Shown here: one piece after another, positions 38,072 through 49,509 of the stretch
How the letters are laid out: each line of letters opens with the position of its first letter
Position numbering within the stretch: position 1 is the first letter of the stretch
Assembly (NCBI GenBank): GCA_015680685.1
Contig: MNCI01035006.1
Coordinates: 237,318-301,317 of the forward strand
Origin: Gnetum montanum
Taxonomy: Eukaryota > Streptophyta > Gnetopsida > Gnetales > Gnetaceae
Reading direction: 5' to 3'
DNA: 64,000 nt
Program-made: the position numbers and the translations under genes
Notes under the pieces: generated by a model
Told to the model about the DNA's origin: nothing
The model's database searches: none
Seen by the model: the letters and a program-made list of their open reading frames with translations, nothing else

Positions 38072-39146
38072 TGTTGTCCTTTTAGTATGTTAAAAAATTA
38101 AAGAAAATGGAGAATGTCAATTATATGTATGTAATGACAATTTTGCATGGGCATGAACAAGAACTTCACATGGAGATCTAAGGTCTCAAGAAATGATATC
38201 TACATGGAGATGTCAAAATGAAGACTACATGAACAACATGAGAGCATGGATTAAAATGAAGTCCAAAAGCCAAACTAAGGTATTCCAAAGACTGCCAAGA
38301 TGTCAAATTGACAAGGGAATGCCTTGGAATCCAACATGCAAAAGTGAAGTAGACATCTTCAAAGAATAGTAGATGTATATCTCAAATAGTAGATGTCTAA
38401 AAGCATATGTGCCCTTTTCCAAATAGACATCTCTCCTTCATCAAGGGCTATCTCAAGTAGATGTCTAAAATTTGAAGTAGACATATATTCTAGCTATTTG
38501 ATAGTTATTGCATAAATTCCAAGGAGTTTTAAGAAACTTTGAGGCTATAAGACAATGTAAAAATCTTGGGAATTATGCAAGCACTATTCACACAAAGACT
38601 TATCATTGGCTATTCCATGTAATTTTGTTTTTACACTTCATTGTAATATCATTTGCTTGTTGAGATTGTACTAATCTTCAAGTACAAGGATCTGTAAATT
38701 TAGTTACTTTATTTTCATATTTCTTTCTTTTCTTTCTTATAGCCCTATGAGATTGATATGTTTCTTGCGAGAAGACATCTTTTTTGAGCTTGTTGGAATC
38801 CTATGGGATTTAGTGGTTTTATGATGTCAAAACACTCTAGTGTAGAGCTCAATTTTGTAAAGGTTGTGGGATTCATCAAATTACATTTTGATCTTGTTGG
38901 AACCTTGCAAAGTTGACTAGTTTCATGGTGTTGAAACACTCTGGAGTAGAGCTCAAAGCTTGTATAGGGTGTAGTGCCCTTCAAACCACATTTTGAAGAA
39001 ACAAAGTTATGAGGTGTGCATGGATTCTACCCTCCAAGTGTAGATGTACCCAAGTTGAGAAACAACATAAAATTAGTGTGTTTTATGGCTAGAGCATTTT
39101 TAAATTGGGAAACTTATTCAACCCCCTTCTAAGTTCCTAATCCAAA
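38072..39146 (+). repeat. 5' LTR of H
   Basis: About 1075 bp; begins TGTTGTCCTTTTAGTATG. It aligns with 43423-44481 throughout (for example 'tgggaattatgcaagcacta' near 38568, with one change near 43918). Several AGATGTCT/AGACATCT motifs lie at 38351-38486. The end is set by comparison with the 3' copy. Confidence 0.82.
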
Positions 39147-39148
39147 AG

Positions 39149-39166
39149 TCGTATCAAATCACAGTA
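39149..39166 (+). promoter_or_regulatory. Primer-binding site of H (degraded Met type)
   Basis: tcgtatcaaatcacag follows the LTR and resembles TGGTATCAGAGCACAG, the common copia PBS and following bases, with three changes. Confidence 0.55.
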
Positions 39167-39202
39167 CTCTCAAGTTCATGCTTCAAATTTCAAGAGTGAG
39201 CT

Positions 39203-41130
39203 ATGAAGGGGACAGCATACATGAAGCCACTAATATTCAATGGGTTTAACTTGTCATATTGGAAGACAAGAATGGAAGGCTTCTTTGAGGTTATAGAATT
39301 TGAGAAATGGGAGTCAATTCTTGAAGGCTACACATTGTCCATCGACAGTGCCTCAAAAGCTCTCAAGCCACAAAAGAAATGGACTACTGAAGAAAATGAT
39401 ACGTTCATGTATGACTCTAAAGCCAAAAATTGTTTATATTGTGCATTGAATAAATCAAAATTTAATAGAATAGTTAGATGTAAGACTACTGAGGAAATCT
39501 GGAAAACCTTAGAAGCTACTTATGATGGCATGTTTATAGCTAAACAATCAAAACTCATAGTATTCCAAAGTAAATATGACAAAATTAGAATGAAGGAAGG
39601 AGAAAAGATTAAGGATTACTTCTCTAGGGAAAATGATCTTGTTGTAGTTATTAGGAAAATAGACAAGGACTTACCTAAAATCAATGTAATTATAAAAATG
39701 ATTAAAACATTACAACCCAAGTTTAGACATAAGGTCACTACTATGGAAGAAATCAGAGACTTTTTTGTCCTTAAATTTGAGGAGCTTCAAAGTGCTCTAG
39801 CTACTTATGAAATAAATCTCATAAGTGAAGGAGCAATAAAGGAAAATCCTATTACTAAAAAATCAACATCAAAAGAAAAGGAGTAGGTTGAACAAGAAAT
39901 AAATAGTGAAGAAGACATAGCTCTTCTATCAAGAAGTGTTCAAAGAATCCTTGCAAGGAAAGGAAGAAGCTTTAACTAACTAGGACCCAATTAATCCAAA
40001 GACAAAAAGAAAGATAACAATTCAATAAATTCAAATTTTGATACATTTTCCATAGACTATTAGGAATGTGGTGGAAGAAGCCATGTGGCCTTTGAATTTC
40101 CTAGCATTGGTAGGTTGCAATGAAGAGATAAAACTATAGCTGATTTAAAAAAGACAAAGTTATACACTAGCTAAGATGATGGAGAATAGAGTGAAGAAGA
40201 GGTGGATAATACTACAAAGGATTCACATCTCATCTACATGGCTCTCACAATTGATTATTGCACAACAAAAATGAGGACAAAGTAATTGAAACTAATGAGG
40301 AAAGGTATGATCTTTCGTGCAATGAACGGTTGTCCTTCCAAAATCTTTATATAAAGATAAAGAAGGCTATGAAAGAAAAAGATCAAGATTTATCTCTACT
40401 TAATACAATATATTTAGACCTTTTACAATAAAACTTAGACCTAAGGGATAAGAAAGAAAAACTAACCTTGTCATGTGAGAACATGAAAAAGGAACTTGCA
40501 AATACCAAACTAGTGAATGAAAGACTAGTCAAAGGAAAAGAATCCCTTCACATGTGTTGGGATAAAGAAGAAGTCCCCATGATAAAAGTGTGCTAGGATG
40601 CTTCCAACAAGAAGAAGAATCTACACAAAATTCATCCAATCAAGAGACTACTCCAAAGATTGAAGTGTCAACTGATACTATGTCCAAACAAAAAGCAGCT
40701 CAAAGGTTTGAACACTTTAACTAAAATAAAAAGGTTACATGTTACTGTTGTAATAGATTTGCACATAAGAAATGGGATTATAATTTAAAATATTATCACA
40801 TGAACACCTAGTCAAATCATAAGACTTCTTGGTCTTACCAAAATGCACCTAGAAATGAAGTCTTGCAAGACAAAGAGAAATGGAGGACAAATCAAAAGAG
40901 CAATAAGAACAAAAAGTTGTGGAGAATTAAATGAAAGGAAGAAAGTGAAAGAACCTTCATCAAAAATTTTGTAAAAGGGAGCCAAACATTAGAAATTGAA
41001 GAAATTTACATGAAACGAGGTGCTTCAAAAGAAGAACATCATTCACAAGCTCCTTAGACATCTTTATCTTCATCAACAAGTAAGGTAAGTAGAGGTAAGT
41101 CTTCATCTCATTTAGAATTTCTTTTAAGAC
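39203..41130 (+). pseudogene. Ty1/copia gag of H, partly open
   Basis: The open 227-codon frame 39203-39886 starts with a Met after the PBS and has LIFNGFNLSYWKTRMEGFF near residue 10, EEIWKTLEATYDG near residue 94 and a F-x-x-K-Y-D-x-x-R-M-K-E-G-E-x-I-x-D-Y-F segment near residue 122. These are hallmarks of plant copia gag (UBN2/gag_2 type). Beyond the stop, reading continues with a degenerate zinc knuckle (ECGGRSHVAFEF near 40062) and, in another frame, a second Cys/His segment (CYCCNRFAHKKW near 40740). Two knuckles and a long charged linker make it longer than a usual copia gag. No integrase or RT follows. Confidence 0.82.
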
Positions 41131-41179
41131 TATAACCCATGGTAGTTATCCCCTAAACCTTCCCTTGTTGAGACGACTA

Positions 41180-43095
41180 CTTCACAAGTTAAACATCAAG
41201 CTAAGTTTTGAATAGATGTGTCATAGATGCCTACTAGTCAAAATAAATGTCTATCTTTTCATAAAAAACCTTCGATGGCTACGATTACATAAAGCCAACA
41301 CTAAATTTTTTTCCTCATTTTTCCACATCCAAGCATAGATGACTAAGGGCAGACAACCAAGGTTTCTTCAACAATAGCAATTTGTGCACCTTTTCTCAAA
41401 TTAATGGCTCATAAGAAGATTGAAACATCCAAGGATCCTCCTAGAAGGAATAAGAAGTAAAAGGGAGCTTCTTCTAGCACTAAAAATTCTTATATTCCTC
41501 AATTTCACTCCACTGACACTCAACACAAATTTGAGATAACTTGCTTTGTTACCATTGTTTATAAGAGATCCCTTTATTTCTAGCAATGTCATCAAAAGGA
41601 AATTATGGTGTTTTCCAAGTTTAAAACTAGGTGTCCTTTATTTCTATGAACTTTTTTATCCCTAAGATTCTCATCAGGAAATTTTATAACAACATTATAA
41701 TTTCAAATGCTAGTATTGCTACTTTCACTACCATTTTTGGGGGACTATTAATTGAAGTCACCCCACAAGTTGTCAATGCCATCCTTGGAATTTTTAGTTC
41801 TAATATACACAAGATTACAATTCATTCCATAACTGACATTTTCACAAATGGTATAATCCTTATTTCTTGTGATGAATTTTGTGATGCTTTGTTTGGGTAG
41901 TTCGTGTCTTTGCGTAGTGAAAGAGTTTTTCAAAGTTAAATGGCTTCAAATTCTTCCAATCTCTCTTTCATTGTTTTATATAATATTATTATAAAAGGAG
42001 GAAGTTACAGTTATTTGTTGCTAGCCCAAACCTTTGTTCTTTATTGTCTACTCACTAGGTAGCCACTAGACTTGGGGAATATCCTCTGTAGATACATGTT
42101 AGGTATCTTCACCAAGAAGAGAATCTATGGGCATCCTCATCTCATTAGTTTGTTGATGCATTAGAGAAGTGTTCTCATTCTTGATATCCCTTTGGTTAAA
42201 GGAAAGAGGAGCCTTGGTGAGTATTTGAAAAAGAGGAGCTCCACTCATGTTGATGTTGCAAAAACTAGCACTCGACCGTAGAAGTCAAGGAAGAATGGAT
42301 CTGCATCACCATCTCGAGCCTCTTCTTAGTTGAGAAGGTCCAAATTAGTTAGTGGCCAAATGAGATCCACTCTCAAAAATCTACTTAATCCTTTTCCTCG
42401 TACCATTGGGATGATTGGCAAGAACCTCTCTTACCTTCATAAGAGAATGCATGCAATTGCTCCAAATGGATAGTGATTTGAGTATATCACCATTCCTCAC
42501 ATATCAGATAGTAAGCAGGACTATCCAGATCTAGCTAGACACTTGGTAGTTTCTCGACCATCCCAGGCATATGACTTAGGAAATGCATTTAATTCAAAGG
42601 AGCCTGACACACCACCCAAAAGAGTCCAATGGGAGATTCCTGATCCTATGTAGCCTAGATCCAATTCTCACCCTCATGATGATGCTTCACAAAAATTTGA
42701 ATAGTAGGCCATGGACAACATTTTTGGGCCTTCTTCTTAGTGGGAACTAGTGGATCCCATCACATATCAGAGGAATGGCACTTCCTCATCTTCTCAACAA
42801 GCTTCATTTCATCCACCTACTTCATTCAAGTTTTGGATGAAGCTTCTTCCCAAGAGAGCTCATATCCACATTCCATTGTCATATGATGATGATGATGAGT
42901 AGCACACCTCCAATGCTAGCACCAACAGTGATGATGATGAGAAGAAGACATACATGCCTTCTCATACATCAGTTACTTCTGATGATGAGTCTGATAAGGC
43001 CACTGAGATCAATGACTAGGTTCTCTTGTTGGTTCCTCCTTTTGGATGATGTCCAAAAAGGAGGAGAGTTTTGTGGATTTGTAGATTTTATGGAC
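41180..43095 (+). pseudogene. Extra non-pol frame of H (plant-transposon-protein-like)
   Basis: Downstream of gag, where pol would be, the plus strand gives a decayed frame. The open piece 41631-41900 includes RKFYNNIIISNASIATFTT and VTPQVVNAILGI. This loosely recalls the 'putative plant transposon protein' domain (F-Y-x-N ... V-x-G ... I-N-x-x-L-G), known from plant retroelement-associated proteins. Later parts are hydrophilic, with TPPKRVQWEIPDPM near 42610 and an acidic D/S-rich tail at 42880-43000. No protease, integrase or RT motif is present. The family likeness is from memory of the pattern and unverified. Confidence 0.4.
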
Positions 43096-43408
43096 GTTCA
43101 TATATGAATATGGACTTATATGAATAGCATGCTATGATCTTTTGGCCTTTGTATGTGATGTTGGATAGCATATGATAGTTTTTTATCATGTTTTTGTATA
43201 TGGACAACTGTTTTTTTTTTTCTTTTTTTCCTTTTTTTTTTGGAGGGGGAACCATGATATAGTATGAGAGAGGTTTGGCATTTACATAGTTTATGGATGC
43301 CCTTAGCTCTCATTGGAATTTATAAGTATTAAATGCTTTTAGCATTTATCATTTAATTTATGTGCTATGAATGGTACTAACCAATTTTCTTAAGTTTTGG
43401 ACATCACC

Positions 43409-43422
43409 AAAATGGAGGACAT
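43409..43422 (+). promoter_or_regulatory. Polypurine tract of H
   Basis: aaaatggaggacat lies directly before the 3' LTR start (TGTTGATC), the expected site and composition for a plant copia PPT. Confidence 0.65.
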
Positions 43423-44481
43423 TGTTGATCTTTTGGTATGTCAAAACCTTAAAGAAAATAGAGAATGTAGATTTCATGTATGAAATGATAATTTTATAGG
43501 GATATGAACAAGAAGTTCACATAGAGAACTGAGATCTCAAGAAACGAGATCTACTTTGAGATGTCAAAATGAAGAAAACATGAATAAGATGAAAGCATGG
43601 ATGAAAACAAAGTTCACAAGCTAACCTACAGTATTCCAAAGACTACTAAGATGTCAAATTGACAAGGGAATGCCTTAGACTCCAAAGTGCAAAAGTGAAG
43701 TAGACACCTTTACAAAATAGTAGATGTCTATTTCAAATACTAGACATCTATAGATAGACATCTCCTTTTTAAGATAAACATCTCTTCTACATTAAGTGCT
43801 ATCTCAGGTAGCCATACAAACTTCAAAGTAGACATCTATTCTAGCCATTTGATAGTCATTGCATAAATTCTAAGGAGTTTTTGAAAACTTTGAGATCATA
43901 CAACAATGTAAATATCTTGGGAATTATGTAAGCACTATTCACACAAAGACTTATCATTGGCTATTCCAAGTAATTCTATTTTTTCTCTTCATTGTAATAT
44001 CATTTTCTTGTTTTTATTATAGTAAGATTCAAGTACAAGGATCTATAAATTTAGTTACACTCTTTCCCTATTTCTTTCTCTTCTTTCTTGTAGCCCTCTA
44101 GGGTTGACGTGCTTCTTGAGAGAAGACATCTTTGTTAAGCTTGTTGGGATCCTCCAAGATTGATTGGTTTTGTGGTGTCAAAACACTCTAGTGCAAAGGT
44201 TAATTTTGTAAAGGTTGTATTTGAGCTTGTCAAGACCTTGCAAGGTTGAGTGGTTTCGCAATGATGAAACACTTTGAAGCAAAACTCAAAGCTTATACAA
44301 GGTGTGGTGTCCTTCAAACTACATTTTGAAGAAACAAAGTTTGGAGTTGTGCACAACTTCTACTCTCTTAGTGTAGGGGTACCCAAGTTTGGTAGCCACA
44401 TAAAGTTGGTATGTTTTTGTGGCGAGAGCATTTTTAAATTTGGGAACTTATTCAACCCTCCCTCTAAGTTCTTGATTCAAA
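43423..44481 (+). repeat. 3' LTR of H
   Basis: Begins TGTTGATCTTTTGGTATG. It aligns with 38072-39146, with many transitions and a few short indels. AGACATCT-type motifs recur at about 43690-43830. The last bases are ambiguous (44481 or 44483) because the candidate target duplication overlaps a possible CA end. Confidence 0.82.
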
Positions 44482-44483
44482 CA

Positions 44484-45350
44484 TTGGAATGATGAAGGAT
44501 CATAAAATGCTATTTGGATCCATGAAAAAGACTTGGCTTCATGAGGTATTACTACCTAGTCCATGTGTAATCTTTAATGTGTTTATCTTTTTTTATTTCA
44601 TTGTTTTCTTTTTGTAATGATTCTAGGGTGTTTTGACATTTTTTTTTAACCTATTTTGACAAGCTCGTGGGATTCTAGGCTCAATGGAGACTTGTTTGAA
44701 GATGTCCAAAGGTTCTAAATCTCAAAACAAGCATATTTGTTTTTGGCCTTGGCAAATGAGATGCCTCCACCTCCTACAAGATGTCTCATCTACATGTAAT
44801 ATGTATCATGCATTCCCCAAATTTCTTAGTCAACCCCAAGACATCTCAATCTTTAGCAAGACATCTCCACTAAATCTAAGACATCTCCTCTATCAACTAC
44901 CAACTTTCATTTGGGACATATCACTTTCCTCCAAGAAATCTTAGTCAAACATAAGACATCTTTGGATGAATTTTTAAAGATTCAAATTATGAATTTGAAA
45001 CATAGAAAAGATGAAGAGACAAAGGAAAAAGAATAAATAGACCTTTTGAGTCTTCATTGTGGCTAAGAGAGTCTAGGAAGTGAGTGGTGAGTTGAGAGAA
45101 GAGAGTAGCGAGAGAGTGTGTTAACTAATTACCTTAGTTATCATCCTTGTGTGTATGATTACTTTAAATGAGTGTTGTGTGAGACTTGAATTGAATCTCT
45201 CATCTATCCTTGGGAGCTTGTGCTTCTTTTCAATTGTAAATTCCCCTCTTGAGCAAGAATAAAACTTTTACCTTTTCTTTCTTGATCAATTTGGCTTATT
45301 TTTCAATTGAGAGAGCTTCGATTATGGAATCCAAGGGAGATCCTCATTAC
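44484..45350. repeat. Unassigned LTR-like sequence with AGACATCT motifs
   Basis: No gene is seen. 44695-44965 carries repeated aagatgtc/agacatct motifs like those in the H LTRs, then gaataaatagacc near 45030 and a downstream stretch with ttgagcaagaataaaac. This looks like part of a related copia LTR on the plus strand, cut where element G begins. The ends were not found. Confidence 0.35.
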
Positions 45351-45354
45351 TTCT

Positions 45355-45490
45355 CCATGACTTGAAGTTCTAAAATTTTGAAAATCATGTCTTCTAATCT
45401 GCATTTGAACCTTTGTACTCATTTGAGCTTAGCTTCCTTGTAGAAGATCATACAACCGTCCATGTTGTCGTTCCCATAATAGGCTACTTT
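45355..45490 (-). pseudogene. CCR4-type deadenylase fragment in G
   Basis: About 44 codons on the minus strand read YYGNDNMDGCMIFYKEAKLK, a stop, then VQRFKCRLEDMIFKILELQ. This is clearly the same protein piece as the DGCAIFYK segment of F (4374-4510), with similar distances. The rest of the domain, including VNTHL and GDFN, is lost by truncation at 45350. Its presence in a second, independently decayed copy shows that capture happened before this family spread. Confidence 0.75.
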
Positions 45491-48474
45491 GTATGGCTAT
45501 AAAAAAGAACTTCCTCAAGAATCTTTTTGCTTATAAATACCTTTGTATCTCAACATTTCTAATTCAGGTTAGAATTGGTATGGGAATTCTCATGGTAAGA
45601 CTTCTTATAGGTATAGAACATCAATATTCAAATCTTATAATTCTACCAAGATGTGTGGGTATCAGTACTTGTGTCAATCTAAGGCCTAAGATGAACATAG
45701 TAGATGTTGTCTTTCATTACCTTTACTCTTGTATGTTGCAACCTTTACTCTTGTTCCTAAATTTTCTCCTAGATCATTTTTCCTCATGGGTATCATACAT
45801 CTTATCGAAATAGGATTATGATTCTTTGTGATGGTTGATGTCTGCTATTGATGACCTGGTTATAGGTTAAGTTGATATACATATTTATTACCATTCTAGT
45901 TCATTAGCTAATTCTTCTGACTATTTGATTCATTAGGTTCATGCTAACTTGATTGTGCTTCCTAAACTTATAATGATCTTTCTATCCTTTTTAGGACACT
46001 AACTCTAACAATATAACTAATGACACACTAAGGTTTATTAACCTATTTTTATATATATGCATATTCTAATCACCTAATTTTAAGGCTTAAATGATCATAA
46101 AGAATTAAATTTGTTAATTTCAACAATTAAATTATTATCCATGGTTAGTCAGCCTAAGTTATGGTCACTTAAGGCATGATTTAAGTTATAACCTAATTTT
46201 TTACTATTTATATGACCAATCTAACCTTACCATTAAGTTTAGAAAGTTAAAAAATGTTGGAAATGACTCTTCATATGTTATCAACAAACATTGTATGCCC
46301 AAGTTATGCCAAATAGATCTTTTGAAGGTCTTGAGGCACATTGTTAGGATCAGGATTAAAAACTAATATTTTAAGCTTTGTAGAATAATTTGGACTTTAC
46401 CATCATGTTCAAGAGGTCAAAATCTGTTAGAAACAACTCTTCATTCATAAAAAAGGCTTCCATAATTAAAAGTTATGGCTTTGAAAATCCAAAATTTTGG
46501 GCATGAATTTTGATACTTCTTGAGAGCTTTTCAAGAGGTCACCTATCCTACTACTACTCCACAATGAGTGCACTTAAATATAAAATTTTTATCTCAGTTG
46601 TTGTCAATCTATCAATTTGATCATGTATGCATATATTCAAATTATTTTTGCCTAATGTTACATTTTGAAACCTAAATTTTTCCATCACATGAAGGACTTT
46701 TAAATTTTTCCATCAATTAATACACTTTTCAATTTTTTTCATCAACTGATGGATTTTAAAATTTTAACATCAACTAATGGACCTTTTCTTGTTATCAAAA
46801 TCACTAGGGGAGGTTTGGGTGCATAATGCTCTTGGTGCTAAGAAGGTTCAAGTGCATGATGCTCCTAACACTCCCAAATACCTTAGACACCAAAAATCCC
46901 ATTGGATTTTTTAGAGGTGGTAAAGATAATGGCAGCTATGATGGAGGTGCAAGCAACGATGTGCAAGCAGGCAAGAATAGCAACAATACATAAGGAGAAT
47001 GGTAGTAGTGTATCAATAAAATGGTAGTGGCATGGCTAGGTCCATGCCATTTTAGATGTGGCTTTGGGGACATCATTCTTGGTGCAACCTTAGTCATACC
47101 ATGATGCAATATAGCCAAGACTCATGGCCTTGACACACTGCAACGTAGTTGGGTTGGAACTTTATGACCGTTGCCATGATGCAGCCAATGCCACATAGCT
47201 TAGGTTGTCGCACATATGACTATCATAAGATTAGGATAATTTTTTATTTTTAAAAAACAATTTTTAAAATTAAAAGTTCAATATGTTTTTTGAAAAAAGA
47301 ATAATGAATACACATGCTAAGCTAATCAGTTCTAGTGGCTAGTGAAGTAATGTCTAAGTCATTTGGCTTGACAAGAACAAGGTTTTGGATTTAATTCTTG
47401 ACCCCAAATTTTGACTTTTTATTTCTTAAAAATTTTTCATATTAAAATAATTAACCCACCTGAGCAATTGATAGGCTGGCTAGTGCATTGATGAGTAAGA
47501 GTTTGGTTTTCCTAGGTAAAGGTCATAAGTTTTATTTTTTGCCCTCAAATTTTGAGTTTTTTCATTTATTTTTTATTAATTAATTAATTAATTTAAGGCA
47601 TGCATAATAAGAAAATTGAAACAGTGACATCTTCCAAACCATAAGTTCAATTAGGATGAAATGTATATCATTGAAATTGTTTCAACAAGTATGACACATT
47701 AGGTATGGGTTCAAGGTTCAAAAACTAGGTTGGATTTTCAAGATTTTAAAAGATGAAAATGACTTCTTTTGCTAAACTGGACCTTAATACACTAATGCAA
47801 GGATGACATGAAAATTTCTAGGTGACTTAACCTTGATTAGCATTCATAACAAACTCTGGGATAAAATTAACACATATCATTTATAATTTTGATCTTCAGA
47901 ATCATGCTTATACCAAAACAAGATGCTAAGGGGAATATAAATAGGATCAAATATCACATACTTTCTACTAGGCTTTAGGTTTCCTTGCAGATCTCTTAGT
48001 AATAATGCTATTTAGTAGGGACAAGAGAATATTATGACTAGGTTGAATCCCTTAAGCTCATTGATATACAGGTCTTAAGTAAGGGTGAATAATAAGTTCC
48101 AAAATGAGATAAAGTCCTAGAAGAATTAGGCTATGACTATTAGCCTTATGGGAAAAACTTAAGAATCATTTTAATCAACTAATTAAAGTTTTAATGAGAC
48201 TACAAGATAGATAAGAGTTACCTAGACTGATGTTATTCTTGTCTTAGTAATATCTCTTGTTGTTTTATACTGTATTCATATGTGGTCTAGACTTTTGAAA
48301 CTCTAGCAATGCATATCCATGAAAATTATTAGAAAAGAATCTTATTATTTGGTATGGTCCATATTAAATATAAGTTGCATTTGGTGGTGGTCAATGGTTC
48401 TTTCTAGGTCATGGTCCCATGATTTATCATTAGATTGTATTTGACCCTTGATTCTTATTGGTCCTTGGATTATG

Positions 48475-48490
48475 ATTTGCTCTAATATCA
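48475..48490 (-). promoter_or_regulatory. Primer-binding site of G (degraded)
   Basis: The minus strand reads TGATATTAGAGCAAATC two bases inside the LTR, corresponding to TGGTATAAGAGCAAACC in F. Differences are mostly transitions. Confidence 0.6.
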
Positions 48491-48492
48491 AA

Positions 48493-48985
48493 TGTGACAT
48501 CCCATTCTTGGATGTTCTAGTAAACATCAAATATATGTAACATTTAACATTATGCGTAAAGAAAATAATAGGAAAAATGCAAAAGCAAAATGAAAAGAAT
48601 GCTTTATTGATGTGAAATAGTATATCAAGTCATGCTCTAAGGGTTCTTTAGGATTATCTTCCTTTAGCATCTATCCCTTAGAGACAATCCAGCACTACCA
48701 CCATGATTAGGCATGTAACCAGTCATAAGGTATGGGCAAACACCTTCTTATCCCACTTTATGTAGTACCCGTTACTCACCAGTGTTGATTCCATAACTTA
48801 ATGTTGATATGACCTCTAATGCCTGGGTATAGATACCTTAGGTCAAACCCCCAAACTTCATTTCAAGAGACATGCTCGTTATTACAACATGCCCCTTTGG
48901 CTCTTAATTACAACTTTCCCTTTCAAGTCTTATTATAATTATTATATCATTTGTCATGAATTAATGCCATGTTGCTTAGGGAAAA
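48493..48985 (-). repeat. 5' LTR of G, right end lost
   Basis: Begins TGTGACATCCCATTCTTGGA and follows the F LTRs (for example 'ggtcaaacccccaaa' at 48841). The final ~70 bases, including the terminal repeat, are missing. Confidence 0.78.
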
Positions 48986-49002
48986 AATCCATATTGAAAT
49001 AG

Positions 49003-49500
49003 GAACATGAAAACATCAAATTATTTTAAACCAGAAATTATAGTGGAAGAAATTAAAGAACCAACTTTTAGTTTATCATATGAGAAATCTCTAGGAATAT
49101 ATGGTTTTCTACTTGAATTCTTTAAGTATTGGGACATTACTAAAGATGATTTCTTATATCAATTCCAAAAAGTTATTAAATAAGTTTCTCTTGGTGAAAA
49201 TATAAATAAAATTATTATTCAAATATTTCCTAAGGATGGAGATCTTTAACATATTGATAATTGGAGGTTTTCCACTCTTATTAAAAATAATTATAAAATT
49301 TTATTTAAATGGCTAGCACATCAAATTCAAAATATTATATATGATATTATTAGACATAAGTAGATAGGTTTTCTTAAAGGTAGATACATATTAAATAATG
49401 TAATTGCAAAATGAGAAGGAATACATTGAACTTTTGACACTAATCAGGACATTACTTTCATTAAGTTATATGAAATTGAAATTGAAACTAAAATACCTTT
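49003..49500 (+). pseudogene. LINE reverse transcriptase fragment, plus strand
   Basis: The plus strand reads EKSLGIYGFLLEFFKYWDI near 49080, SLGENINKIIIQIFPKDGD near 49190, NWRFSTLIKNNYKILFKWLA near 49260 and GFLKGRYILNNVIA near 49369. This is the N-terminal half of a LINE RT (the P-G-x-D-G-F, L-I-P-K, Y-K-I and G-x-x-x-G-R-x-I blocks). It stops before the Y-A-D-D region. Stops occur in frame. Its wording differs from the minus-strand LINE next to it, so it is probably a different element or subfamily. Confidence 0.75.
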
Positions 49501-49509
49501 ATTATTACG

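Larger units (their letters stand above)
38072..44481 (+). mobile_element. Ty1/copia-like element H with gag but no pol
   Basis: Direct repeats 38072-39146 and 43423-44481 bracket a PBS-like sequence, a copia gag, zinc-knuckle segments, a further non-pol reading frame and a PPT. Over the whole 4.3-kb interior no copia protease, integrase, RT or RNase H motif was found. It therefore looks like a non-autonomous element that would need a partner for copying. Both LTRs differ at many sites, so the insertion is old. Confidence 0.8.
45350..48985 (-). mobile_element. Truncated LTR element G, same family as F
   Basis: It has the 5' LTR (48493-48985) with its PBS on the left, an interior that aligns with F from about 45850 to 48490, and a matching CCR4 fragment at 45355-45490. 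The 3' half and 3' LTR are missing: similarity stops at about 45350 beside LTR-like DNA. The right end of the LTR is cut at about 48985, before the terminal GATGTGACA, where LINE sequence begins. No gag or pol. Confidence 0.75.

Noticed and set aside
42883-43107. Frame starting with five Met codons
   Set aside because: It starts in an ATG microsatellite and is out of frame with the acidic tail of the H extra frame.
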